Source of the DNA: JBDLSO01 sp039799445
Lineage (GTDB): Bacteria; Patescibacteriota; Minisyncoccia; Phycocordibacterales; UBA5272
Assembly: GCA_039799445.1 (NCBI GenBank)
Contig: JBDLSO010000041.1
Location: 1-6,719 of the forward strand
Length of the DNA: 6,719 nucleotides
Direction: 5' to 3'
In this document: piece by piece, positions 1-6,359 of the stretch
Position numbering within the stretch: position 1 is the first letter of the stretch
How the letters are laid out: the number at the start of each line of letters is the position of its first letter
Notes under the pieces: generated by a model
The model's input: only the letters and a program-made list of their open reading frames with translations
Told to the model about the DNA's origin: nothing
Database searches by the model: none
Program-made: the position numbers and the translations under genes

Positions 1-40
1 ACGCTTGTATTTGTAATTCTATATTCTGTATTCTATTTTC

Positions 41-2647
41 CTACTTCTTCAATACCTTCTTCAAATATTTTCCTGTATAACTTTCCTTGACTCCAACAAT
101 GTGTTCTGGACTACCTTGTCCCACGAGAGTACCACCGCCAACTCCCCCATCCGGACCAATATCGATAATCCAATCAGCACATTTCACAATGTCGAGATTG
201 TGCTCAATCAATACTACTGTGTTCCCTTTATCTACCAAGCGATTGAGTATGTCTATTAGTTTACTGATATCTTCATAGTGTAGTCCAATCGACGGCTCGT
301 CGAGTAAATAAATTGTTTTCTCTACATGTGGTCTGTATAGTTCAGATGAGATTTTGACACGTTGTGCTTCACCACCTGAAAGTGTTGTGGCTGACTGACC
401 GAGCTCCAAGTATCCAAGCCCCACTTCGTCGAGGGTTTTTAATCTGTCATATACTGCTGGTATGTCTTCGAAAAAGACAAGTGCCTCCTCGACTGTCATT
501 TTCAGTACATCATAAATACTTTTCTTTTTGTACTTAACCTCAAGAGTCTCTTTCATAAAACGCTTTCCGTTGCAGACATCACACTCTACATATACAGTCG
601 GTAGGAAATTCATTTCAACAGCGATAGTACCATTGCCTTGGCATACTTCACAACGCCCACCTTTGACATTGAAACTAAATCTCCCTTGCTTCCAGCCGCG
701 TAGTCGGGCTTCTTCTGTCTGTGCGAACAAATCTCGAATAAATACCCACATACCTGTGTATGTCGCAGGATTTGAGCGTGGTGTACGCCCTATCGCACTT
801 TGGTCGATGAGTACTGTTCGAGAGAGATATTCTGTACCGGTGATACTTTCACAGTTGAATACTTTTGCAGTACGTTGCTTACGCTCGAGCCTAGCTTGTA
901 GGTTGCGATACAATACCTCGTACATAAATGAGGACTTCCCCGACCCAGAAACACCTGTGATACAAGTGAATTTCCCAAGCGGAATCGTAGCATTAAAGTG
1001 TTGCAAATTAAAAATCTTTGCACCAGTAACTTTGATACTTCCTTTGTCAGCATCACGACGACTTGTTGGTACTGGTATGCTCTTCGTACCACGAAGATAA
1101 TCGAGAGTGACGGACTTGCTTGGGTTGGTCTTGGCGGTTAGCAAGTCTTCAAGATATCCAGAAACGATAACCTCACCACCATGCACACCTGCTTTTGGAC
1201 CAATATCAACAATATAATCAGACGCGTAGATAGTATCTTCATCATGCTCTACTATGATGATAGTATTTCCTATTTCTTTGAGATGAAGTAGTGTCTGTAT
1301 CAGTCTATCATTGTCTCGCTGATGTAATCCGATGGTTGGCTCATCGAGCACGTACAATGCACCGACAAGTTGTGAACCGAGCTGTGATGCTAGTCTGATA
1401 CGCTGCGCCTCACCACCTGAGAGTGTGTTGGCCTTACGATTGAGTGACAAGTAGTCCAGTCCGACACCGAGCATAAAGTCGAGCCTACTTTCTATCTCTT
1501 TGATTATCACTTTGGCTATTTCATTTTCTTTTTTGGTAAGTGGTAATTCCGCAAAATACTTCCGTGAGTCCCGAATTGAGAGTTCGGTCAAATCGACAAT
1601 ATTGACTCGCTCGGTATCACTCAGGAACACATTCATCGCTTCCGGACGTAGTCTCTTGCCGTCACATGCTTCACATGCATCAAGCCCTCCAAAGTATTTG
1701 GTACCAAGTCCATTACAAGTAGCACATGCTCCATATGGTGAGTTGAATGAAAAAAGTCTTGGCTCTATCTCTGGAAACGAGAAACCGCAGCTCGCACATG
1801 AGAACTTCGAAGACACCACACTGACATCGCCGAGCAGGTCGATTTCGACAAGACCCTCTGCTTCTTCAAGCGCTCGCTCTATCGACTCAGAAAGACGTGT
1901 TATAGCATCTTTTTGACTAGCTTTATTTCTGAGTTCATCTATACCTATTTCGTCTACCAAGAAAGAGATATCATGTTTCTTTGTTTTTGATAGTTCAATA
2001 CGCTCGCGAAGTGATACCATCTCGCCATCTACCTTGGCGTGGGTGAACCCTTTACCGAGCATATCATAGAGCAACTGATAGTACTCCCCTTTGCGGCCTC
2101 GTACCAATGGCGCAAATATTTTGACAGTTGTTGTGCTGAAACCAACACCAAGTATCTCTTTTTGTACTTTTTTGTAATCTATATGAGCAACTTTCTCGAC
2201 GATGCCTGCTATGATTTCTTCGTTGGACATCTTGGCAATTTTTGCACCACAGTTCGTACAATATGGCTTGCCGACACGCGCATAGAGTACACGTAGATAG
2301 TCATAGATCTCCGTGATGGTTGCAACTGTAGAGCGAGGATTACGCCCTGCTGTTTTCTGATCTATTGATATTGCTGGTGAGAGACCCACTATTTCATCTA
2401 CATCTGGCTTTTGCATTTGGTTGAGAAACTGTCTTGCATAAGCAGAGAGTGATTCGATATAACGACGCTGTCCCTCGGCAAAAATAGTATCAAAAGCAAG
2501 CGAAGACTTACCACTTCCAGACATACCAGTAAATACAATCATCTTATTGCGTGGCATAGAGACAGTCACATTTTTGAGATTGTGTGTCCGTGCGCCTTTG
2601 ACTATGATTTCGTTTACTTCTTCAATTTTCTTTTTAGAAATACTCAT
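41..2647 (-). CDS. uvrA: UvrABC excinuclease subunit A, compact form lacking the insertion domain
   Basis: UvrA is the damage-scanning dimeric ABC ATPase of nucleotide excision repair; it loads UvrB at lesions. Numbering from the chosen ATG (868 aa), the sequence shows Walker A GMSGSGKSS (about 41-49), a UvrB-binding region (about 128-237), the zinc motif CASC-X20-CATC (284-311), a further ACEAC pair (about 324-328), signature LSGGEAQR (409-416), Walker B LYVLDEPTIGLH (431-442), second Walker A GVSGSGKSS (565-573), zinc module CEVC-X19-CDVC (666-692), second LSGGEAQR (756-763) and LLDEPSIGLH (781-790). The usual length is about 940 aa. The shortfall sits between the CNGLG and CEACDGKRL motifs, where the family's insertion domain should be. 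The frame is open to a GTG at 2671 and has an ATG at 2653. I prefer the ATG at 2647 because MSISKKK leads into the conserved IIVKGARTHNLKN with little extra, and a -10 box sits just upstream. The stop is TAG. Identification is firm; the start is less so. Confidence 0.97.
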   Translation of the reverse strand: MSISKKKIEEVNEIIVKGARTHNLKNVTVSMPRNKMIVFTGMSGSGKSSLAFDTIFAEGQRRYIESLSAYARQFLNQMQKPDVDEIVGLSPAISIDQKTAGRNPRSTVATITEIYDYLRVLYARVGKPYCTNCGAKIAKMSNEEIIAGIVEKVAHIDYKKVQKEILGVGFSTTTVKIFAPLVRGRKGEYYQLLYDMLGKGFTHAKVDGEMVSLRERIELSKTKKHDISFLVDEIGIDELRNKASQKDAITRLSESIERALEEAEGLVEIDLLGDVSVVSSKFSCASCGFSFPEIEPRLFSFNSPYGACATCNGLGTKYFGGLDACEACDGKRLRPEAMNVFLSDTERVNIVDLTELSIRDSRKYFAELPLTKKENEIAKVIIKEIESRLDFMLGVGLDYLSLNRKANTLSGGEAQRIRLASQLGSQLVGALYVLDEPTIGLHQRDNDRLIQTLLHLKEIGNTIIIVEHDEDTIYASDYIVDIGPKAGVHGGEVIVSGYLEDLLTAKTNPSKSVTLDYLRGTKSIPVPTSRRDADKGSIKVTGAKIFNLQHFNATIPLGKFTCITGVSGSGKSSFMYEVLYRNLQARLERKQRTAKVFNCESITGTEYLSRTVLIDQSAIGRTPRSNPATYTGMWVFIRDLFAQTEEARLRGWKQGRFSFNVKGGRCEVCQGNGTIAVEMNFLPTVYVECDVCNGKRFMKETLEVKYKKKSIYDVLKMTVEEALVFFEDIPAVYDRLKTLDEVGLGYLELGQSATTLSGGEAQRVKISSELYRPHVEKTIYLLDEPSIGLHYEDISKLIDILNRLVDKGNTVVLIEHNLDIVKCADWIIDIGPDGGVGGGTLVGQGSPEHIVGVKESYTGKYLKKVLKK

Positions 2648-2653
2648 GAGCAT

Positions 2654-2662
2654 ATAATAACA
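2654..2662 (-). promoter_or_regulatory. Extended -10 promoter element for uvrA (probable leaderless start)
   Basis: The minus strand reads TGTTATTAT, an extended -10 (TGn plus TATTAT, 5 of 6 to consensus). Six bases (ATGCTC) separate it from the ATG at 2647, so transcription would begin at or next to the start codon. No Shine-Dalgarno is visible, which fits a leaderless mRNA. No good -35 is seen. A competing -10 lies at 2682-2687. Confidence 0.4.
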
Positions 2663-2681
2663 GAAAAGCACCTTTTGGGGT

Positions 2682-2687
2682 AGTATA
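2682..2687 (-). promoter_or_regulatory. Alternative -10 box upstream of uvrA
   Basis: The minus strand reads TATACT (5 of 6 to TATAAT), about 35 bases before the uvrA ATG. It would give a leader of roughly 28 nt without a Shine-Dalgarno. The -35 match 17 bases further upstream is weak (AAAACA). It is offered as the alternative to the extended -10 at 2654-2662. Confidence 0.3.
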
Positions 2688-2731
2688 CGCAGTTTTTAGT
2701 AGTCTGTTTTGCGTTTTTAGATTTTAGAAAT

Positions 2732-2762
2732 AAAAAAGCCCCGCGCGCAAAGCGCGCGGGGC
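2732..2762 (-). terminator. Strong Rho-independent terminator after the 106-residue gene
   Basis: A perfect 11-bp GC-only stem, GCCCCGCGCGC pairing with GCGCGCGGGGC (2738-2748 with 2752-2762), has a 3-base loop. On the minus strand it is followed by TTTTTTATTT. The plus-strand side lacks a T-run, so it acts on minus-strand transcription. It closes the small gene ending at 2786 and isolates uvrA, which must use its own promoter. Confidence 0.93.
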
Positions 2763-2785
2763 GAATAATCACACACTGACTTAAA

Positions 2786-3106
2786 TTATCCTTTGATAAT
2801 TTTTAAGTGCCTTGGAGACTTGTGATCAAATCCAGCAAAAGCCGGTCGTGTGAGATATGCCCCTGTTGCAATATACGCCCACACACCATCCTCATTGAAA
2901 GGGGTTACACGCCTCTGTGTCGCAATGAGTAGTCCGCTTGCAACCATTTTTTTCACTAGGTTGTGAACATCTCTTACATCTGAATTTTTTTTAGAGTCTA
3001 TAGACAGATGTCCTGTATGATACACAATTGATCTACCCGGCTGTATATCCAGCAGTGAATCAGTAAGTGCTTCTACTGATTTGCTTTTTGCTTTTTTTTT
3101 GAGCAT
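2786..3106 (-). CDS. Hypothetical protein, 106 aa, monocistronic
   Basis: I do not recognise this protein with confidence. It is soluble and basic, with a Lys/Ser-rich start (MLKKKAKSKS), then a likely folded core (about residues 11-82) containing PGRSIVYHTGHLSID, a helix around VRDVHNLVKKMVASGLL, and TQRR followed by VWAYIATG. From memory the pattern YHxGxLxxD, then Gly-Leu, then QRR, then YxA resembles small phage- and chromosome-borne proteins of unknown function, and a compact wHTH-like fold is possible; this is inference only. The C-terminal 24 residues look like a lineage-specific tail. There is no signal peptide or membrane segment. The start is well supported by AGGAG 8 nt upstream, and the gene has its own -10 and terminator, so it is a real standalone unit. 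Its stop codon lies in a weak AT hairpin (2783-2802). Confidence 0.82.
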   Translation of the reverse strand: MLKKKAKSKSVEALTDSLLDIQPGRSIVYHTGHLSIDSKKNSDVRDVHNLVKKMVASGLLIATQRRVTPFNEDGVWAYIATGAYLTRPAFAGFDHKSPRHLKIIKG

Positions 3107-3114
3107 CTCTTGTA

Positions 3115-3119
3115 CTCCT
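3115..3119 (-). promoter_or_regulatory. Shine-Dalgarno for the 106-residue gene
   Basis: AGGAG on the minus strand, 8 nt before the ATG at 3106, fixes that start. It is one of only two clear Shine-Dalgarno sites in the window. Confidence 0.8.
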
Positions 3120-3143
3120 GCCCTTAATTGAGCAATGTTCTTA

Positions 3144-3149
3144 ATTATA
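3144..3149 (-). promoter_or_regulatory. -10 promoter box for the 106-residue gene
   Basis: The minus strand reads a perfect TATAAT, about 37 bases before the ATG. This gives an expected 5' leader of roughly 30 nt that includes the Shine-Dalgarno. The -35 region (near CTGGAA, 17 bases upstream) is weak. The surrounding AT-rich gap, 3120-3238, holds nothing else I can name. Confidence 0.55.
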
Positions 3150-3238
3150 CATATTTTGCAATAAAATTCCAGTAAGCGAATATATTTTTGATATTTATTT
3201 GATATACGAAAAATTACTATCTACTTTGAACTACAAGC

Positions 3239-3262
3239 AAAAATCGCGCACTTTGCACGCGA
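3239..3262 (-). terminator. Terminator of the Gmad2-photolyase-methyltransferase unit
   Basis: On the minus strand, TCGCGTGC-AAA-GTGCGCGA (3262 to 3244) folds into an 8-bp stem, including a U-G and a G-U wobble, with a 3-base loop, followed by TTTTT (3243-3239). On the plus strand the two wobbles become C/A mismatches and there is no following T-run, so the signal is specific to minus-strand transcription. It lies about 33 bases past the methyltransferase stop. Confidence 0.75.
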
Positions 3263-3295
3263 GTGATTCTGTTATATTCTTACAAGTTTTTGATA

Positions 3296-4189
3296 TTATC
3301 CTTTCCTTGCTTCAACACACAAAAACATTGGTATTTCATGTCTAGCCTTGTTCTCGGCTTCGCCGCGTGTTCCTTTCTGACTTTTTTTATGCGATATCCA
3401 CTCTTCGAGCCCGACCACTACAAAGCCTGACTTTGAGAGTAATTTGATATACGTTTGCAGTGGTCTATGAAATGAGTAAGTGTATTTCTTTTTATTTGTA
3501 TCCCTTTCACCCGGAGTCATGTCTATCTTTATCTTTTTTTCAGACATATATTCATAACTAACCCTGCCTTGTATTTTGAGTTCGTCACTATAATACCAGT
3601 CACTATGCTTAGGATTACGAAATGACGGGTGATTGAGTACGCATATAAATCGCCCACCTGTTTTAAGTAGACGTGCAGCCTCATGATATGTCTCTTTGAG
3701 TTTTTCGATATTTTGTAATGCGAGTATGCAAATAATAATATCAAAGGTTTTGTCTGCATACTTTGAAAGTAAGTGGCTTTCCGCAACTACATATGTACCT
3801 GTCTTATCTTTTTGCTTGGCAAGTTCTACAAGTTCTGGAGCGACGTCAGCACCAACAACATCAGCACCACGCGCACCAAGAGAACGAGTAAAGAATCCTT
3901 CACCACAGGCGAGATCTAAAATTTTTGTTTTTGCTACATCGCCAAGCAGACGGTTCAGTTGCGGTTCTATAACGCATACTTGATATGAATCAGTATCAGC
4001 AACAACGTTGCCGTACCAATCAGAAACACCACCCCATGATGTGAGTGATTTTTGTGTCTGAGGGTTTTTCTCCGATGCACGTTTTAATCCCTCGGGCTTT
4101 TGCAATGCTGCACTGTTTTTGTAATACTCTTGTACTTTGTTAGAAGAGTTCTTTCTGTGTTGTTTCTTTGGGGTTCCAGGTGTTTTCAT
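3296..4189 (-). CDS. Class I SAM-dependent methyltransferase
   Basis: A Rossmann-fold methyltransferase; the substrate is not evident. Numbering from the ATG at 4189 (297 aa), the N-terminal ~45 residues are Lys/Ser/Gln-rich and probably disordered. Then come SDWYGNVVADTDSYQ (about 56-70), SAM-binding motif I ILDLACGEGFF (90-100), the acidic end of beta 2 in VVGADVAPE (D115), motif IV FDIIICILALQNI (149-161), motif VI LLKTGGRFICVLNHPSF (174-190), and a C-terminal part with FHRPL (240-244), GLEEW and EIPMF (285-289). The NHPSF/FHRPL/EIPMF set matches a broad family of small-molecule-type methyltransferases known only by fold. It overlaps the photolyase 3' end by 50 nt from this start. Upstream ATGs at 4201 and 4222 would lengthen the overlap to 62 or 83 nt, and both fall inside conserved photolyase codons, so the shorter form is preferred. 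No Shine-Dalgarno is visible at any of them, so translation is probably coupled. Confidence 0.88.
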   Translation of the reverse strand: MKTPGTPKKQHRKNSSNKVQEYYKNSAALQKPEGLKRASEKNPQTQKSLTSWGGVSDWYGNVVADTDSYQVCVIEPQLNRLLGDVAKTKILDLACGEGFFTRSLGARGADVVGADVAPELVELAKQKDKTGTYVVAESHLLSKYADKTFDIIICILALQNIEKLKETYHEAARLLKTGGRFICVLNHPSFRNPKHSDWYYSDELKIQGRVSYEYMSEKKIKIDMTPGERDTNKKKYTYSFHRPLQTYIKLLSKSGFVVVGLEEWISHKKSQKGTRGEAENKARHEIPMFLCVEARKG

Positions 4190-5561
4190 ATAAAGTGACA
4201 TCAAATTTGCGTTTGCATCCATTATAGTTCATATATCGTATTTGTCCGAATATAGGACGTTCAAACCACGCCCTGTCATGTATGCCGCCTATTGACCAAG
4301 CCACTCCAGCATAACCATTTGGGTCACGACCATCAAGACTATATGTATCGTTGAGATATACTGCAATACGCATTGCTTCTTCTGGCGACTCTGTCCATTC
4401 TAGTATTTTTTTAGCCCAATACATACGCATAAAACCATGCATCTTGCCGGTACACATCATTTGGTTTTGAGCAGCATTCCAAAGAGCATCGTGAGTATCT
4501 GCGTTTTCAAATTGTCTAAGTGAATACATAAACTCACGTTCGTCGTTTCTGTGTTTTGTGTGAGTTTTTTGTGACCAATCAGCAAAACAGAGCGTGTTGT
4601 CATAATTGGTATTATACAAGCAAAAGTTCTCCGCAAGCTCTGCACGAACAATGAGCTCTTCGAGAAATGCAGCGGCTGATTCCATACCAGCAGAACCATT
4701 TTTGTGAGCATCAATTATATTGGTTGCACTTTTCCCAACCGCTTTGCAAATAGCAAGTGCGATATGTGTACGACTCATAAAACCAAAAGTGATATATGCA
4801 GAGAGATTGGACTGCGCATCTAGGTTGGGATCATTACGCTCTACTGCGTAGCCAGGGAGTTTTTTGTGTATAAAATACTGCAAGACTTCCTCCGCAGCTG
4901 CACTACCGCCGCGAATCCTCAACTCAAAATCATACTTCTCACTAGCATCCACCTTGCAGTATTTCTCTCGTACTTTTTGCCAATCAGTCGAAGGTTTTGT
5001 TTTACTATTTTTCTGTTTCTCTAATTTTGGAATTTCTGTAAGATATTCATCTAGTAGTCTGTGTATCTTTGGGCGTATTGTATATGCCGCGAATTCTTGT
5101 TTAGATGAAGTTATCCAAGCTGGTATCACGTTGTGTGCATCAACTTCATAGAACGGCACAGAGCACCTAGATGCATATTCTTGTTTCCATTCTTGATTGC
5201 GGCGTAGTGGCGAGAAATCAGTAACTATAGCTCCAACTCCTTCTTCTACTAATTTCTCAATAACTGTAACATCTTCACCATAGCGAAGTTCAAAAGATAT
5301 ACCCAGCTCAGCAAGATCACGCTCAAATTCTTCCAAACCCTCTATCATAAATGTATAATGCCGTACCTTTGCACCGATATAGTCTGGATACATTGCAAAC
5401 ACAACACGCAATTCTGCATTGTGTTCTTTGGCTAATTTTTGAGCTGCAAGAAGTGCATAATTATCCTTCATCCTCAAATCACGTACTGGATAGTACACTA
5501 TCATACCCCCTCTGTACTGTGTGGTATTTAATTTTCTTGTCCTAATATCTATTTGATTCAT
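4140..5561 (-). CDS. Class II CPD DNA photolyase
   Basis: This flavoprotein uses blue/near-UV light and FADH- to split cyclobutane pyrimidine dimers. It has 473 residues, typical for the class. The N-terminal alpha/beta antenna domain starts at GGMIVYYPVRDLRMKDNYALL (about 18-38), with DFSPLRRNQEW (115-125) and the class II hallmark VDAHNVIPAWI-SSKQEFAAYTIRPK (140-165). The FAD domain includes RNDPNLDAQSNLSAYITFG (about 242-260), EELIVRAELAENF, THDALWNAAQ, GKMHGFMRMYWAKKILEWT (372-390), LNDTYSLDGRDPNGYAG (403-419) and IRYMNYNGCKRKFDV (441-455). W361, W382 and W389 match the electron-transfer tryptophans of the Methanosarcina mazei class II enzyme (W360/W381/W388), and N404 matches its flavin-contacting Asn, so the enzyme should be active. 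The start ATG shares its A with the TAA of the upstream Gmad2 gene (TAATG), and no Shine-Dalgarno is seen, so translation is likely coupled. Confidence 0.97.
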   Translation of the reverse strand: MNQIDIRTRKLNTTQYRGGMIVYYPVRDLRMKDNYALLAAQKLAKEHNAELRVVFAMYPDYIGAKVRHYTFMIEGLEEFERDLAELGISFELRYGEDVTVIEKLVEEGVGAIVTDFSPLRRNQEWKQEYASRCSVPFYEVDAHNVIPAWITSSKQEFAAYTIRPKIHRLLDEYLTEIPKLEKQKNSKTKPSTDWQKVREKYCKVDASEKYDFELRIRGGSAAAEEVLQYFIHKKLPGYAVERNDPNLDAQSNLSAYITFGFMSRTHIALAICKAVGKSATNIIDAHKNGSAGMESAAAFLEELIVRAELAENFCLYNTNYDNTLCFADWSQKTHTKHRNDEREFMYSLRQFENADTHDALWNAAQNQMMCTGKMHGFMRMYWAKKILEWTESPEEAMRIAVYLNDTYSLDGRDPNGYAGVAWSIGGIHDRAWFERPIFGQIRYMNYNGCKRKFDVTLYENTWNPKETTQKELF

Positions 5562-6229
5562 TATCGTTGTGGTGCAGGGATAGCACTACCACTACCCAAT
5601 GTATTTGTATTGTTTGGTGTACCGCTAAAACTATTTCCTGTATTGTATGTGTTCCCTTGCCACGAGCTAGTTGCTGCAGCATTTTTGATTGGATATGTGA
5701 TAGGAAGTGTGAACCATGCATCTTTTTTAGTGTCGCTGCTTGTATTTACTTTTTCGAATACAACAAACCCTGTTTGTGCATTACCTTGACTGAATTGTGG
5801 TGTCACTATAAATGGTACTTGCCCAGTTGCTTTGAGGTCTCCTTGTTGTACCATTTGAGCTACACCTATTTGCTTGCCACCTTCATCTAGAAATCTCGCA
5901 GTTGAAATTCCTTGATAAAACCAAGTGGCAGGGGCAAGTCCGTTGATTGGTTCTGATGGAGATACTACATTTCCTCTAAACAAATTACCGAGGGAGATTG
6001 ACTTCTCTGCTCCAGTAGATGATTGTCTCTTGTCATCATTTTGAGAATTGGTATAAGTGGTGTTACTTGTGCTTGTGCTTTGTCCTAATTTACGTATTTC
6101 TGCAAGAGAACTACCAATAGACTTAAATGAGTCAGCGACATTGTATTGTGCAAATATGATTTTAGAAAAATACATGACAAAGAATAGCCCGACAATAAGT
6201 AAAATAAGTTTTTGAAAAAGTTCTCCCAT
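5561..6229 (-). CDS. Membrane-anchored Gmad2 (immunoglobulin-like) domain protein
   Basis: A predicted cell-envelope protein of 222 aa. A single N-terminal hydrophobic segment (about residues 8-26, LILLIVGLFFVMYFSKIIF) acts as a signal anchor. A short helix and a Ser/Thr/Asn-rich linker (50-78) follow, then a beta-rich domain (about 82-180) with VVSPSEPINGLAPATWFYQG, FLDEGGKQIG, QQGDLKA, VPFIVTPQFSQGN, GFVVFEKVN and a final TLPITYP. That order matches the Gmad2 immunoglobulin-like domain, first named from spore-germination proteins and widespread in Patescibacteria as an extracellular module; the assignment is from memory of the pattern. The C-terminal ~40 residues are Asn/Ser/Gly/Thr-rich and probably disordered outside the cell. 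The binding partner is unknown. It is the first gene of a tight unit with photolyase and methyltransferase. The ATG at 6229 starts right before the hydrophobic segment; no Shine-Dalgarno is visible. Confidence 0.85.
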   Translation of the reverse strand: MGELFQKLILLIVGLFFVMYFSKIIFAQYNVADSFKSIGSSLAEIRKLGQSTSTSNTTYTNSQNDDKRQSSTGAEKSISLGNLFRGNVVSPSEPINGLAPATWFYQGISTARFLDEGGKQIGVAQMVQQGDLKATGQVPFIVTPQFSQGNAQTGFVVFEKVNTSSDTKKDAWFTLPITYPIKNAAATSSWQGNTYNTGNSFSGTPNNTNTLGSGSAIPAPQR

Positions 6230-6265
6230 AAAGCAGTTTTGAGTAATTAGTTTTTAGTTTTCAGT

Positions 6266-6274
6266 AATATAGCA
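6266..6274 (-). promoter_or_regulatory. Extended -10 promoter of the Gmad2-photolyase-methyltransferase unit
   Basis: The minus strand reads TGCTATATT (TGn plus TATATT, 5 of 6 to consensus), about 36 bases before the Gmad2 ATG. This gives a leader of about 30 nt. No convincing -35 is seen, as is usual for extended -10 promoters. It is the only reasonable promoter in the 111-base gap 6230-6340. Confidence 0.5.
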
Positions 6275-6319
6275 GAGATATTTAGTGTATTCTCTTGTCT
6301 ATATAGTATAAAGAATAAG

Positions 6320-6359
6320 AGTAAATGTAAATACAGGCGGTCACTTACGTGACCGCCTG
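6320..6359 (-). terminator. Hairpin terminator overlapping the 3' end of the 63-residue gene
   Basis: A perfect 11-bp inverted repeat, CAGGCGGTCAC with GTGACCGCCTG (6334-6344 and 6349-6359), has a 4-base loop. It is followed on the minus strand by a T-rich but interrupted tail (TATTTACATTTAC). The stem contains the TGA stop (6341-6343) and the last five sense codons of the gene. The U-tract is weaker than at the window's other two terminators, so termination may be partial, leaving some read-through towards the Gmad2 unit. Confidence 0.65.

Noticed and set aside
1..40. Tandem-like TATTCTGTATTCTATTTT downstream of uvrA
   Set aside because: It is low-complexity AT sequence; no hairpin or T-tract on the minus strand supports a terminator, and the window ends too soon to judge.
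528..1100. Long plus-strand open frame (190 codons) inside uvrA
   Set aside because: It is antisense to the conserved second half of UvrA, shows no recognisable domain or start signals, and is explained as a shadow of the real gene.
1500..1916. Plus-strand open frame (138 codons), Ser-rich
   Set aside because: It is antisense to the zinc and signature region of UvrA; its Ser-rich composition is what the complement of that region gives.
2648..2671. Upstream GTG (2671) and ATG (2653) as uvrA starts
   Set aside because: The added residues (MLFCYYML) do not resemble UvrA N-termini, no ribosome site precedes them, and the extended -10 box falls inside that stretch.
2783..2802. Perfect 8-bp AT inverted repeat (AAATTATC, loop, GATAATTT) at the stop of the 106-residue gene
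   Set aside because: The stem is almost pure A/T and lies in the last codons. The strong GC terminator 20 bases further on explains termination, so this is probably coincidence.
3187..3296. Three copies of TTTGATAT in the gap after the methyltransferase
   Set aside because: The gap is very AT-rich, the spacing is irregular, and 8-mers of this composition recur by chance.
5553..5890. Plus-strand frames over the Gmad2 gene (78 and 107 codons)
   Set aside because: They are Cys-rich shadow frames opposite a gene with a membrane anchor and a recognisable domain; no start signals are present.
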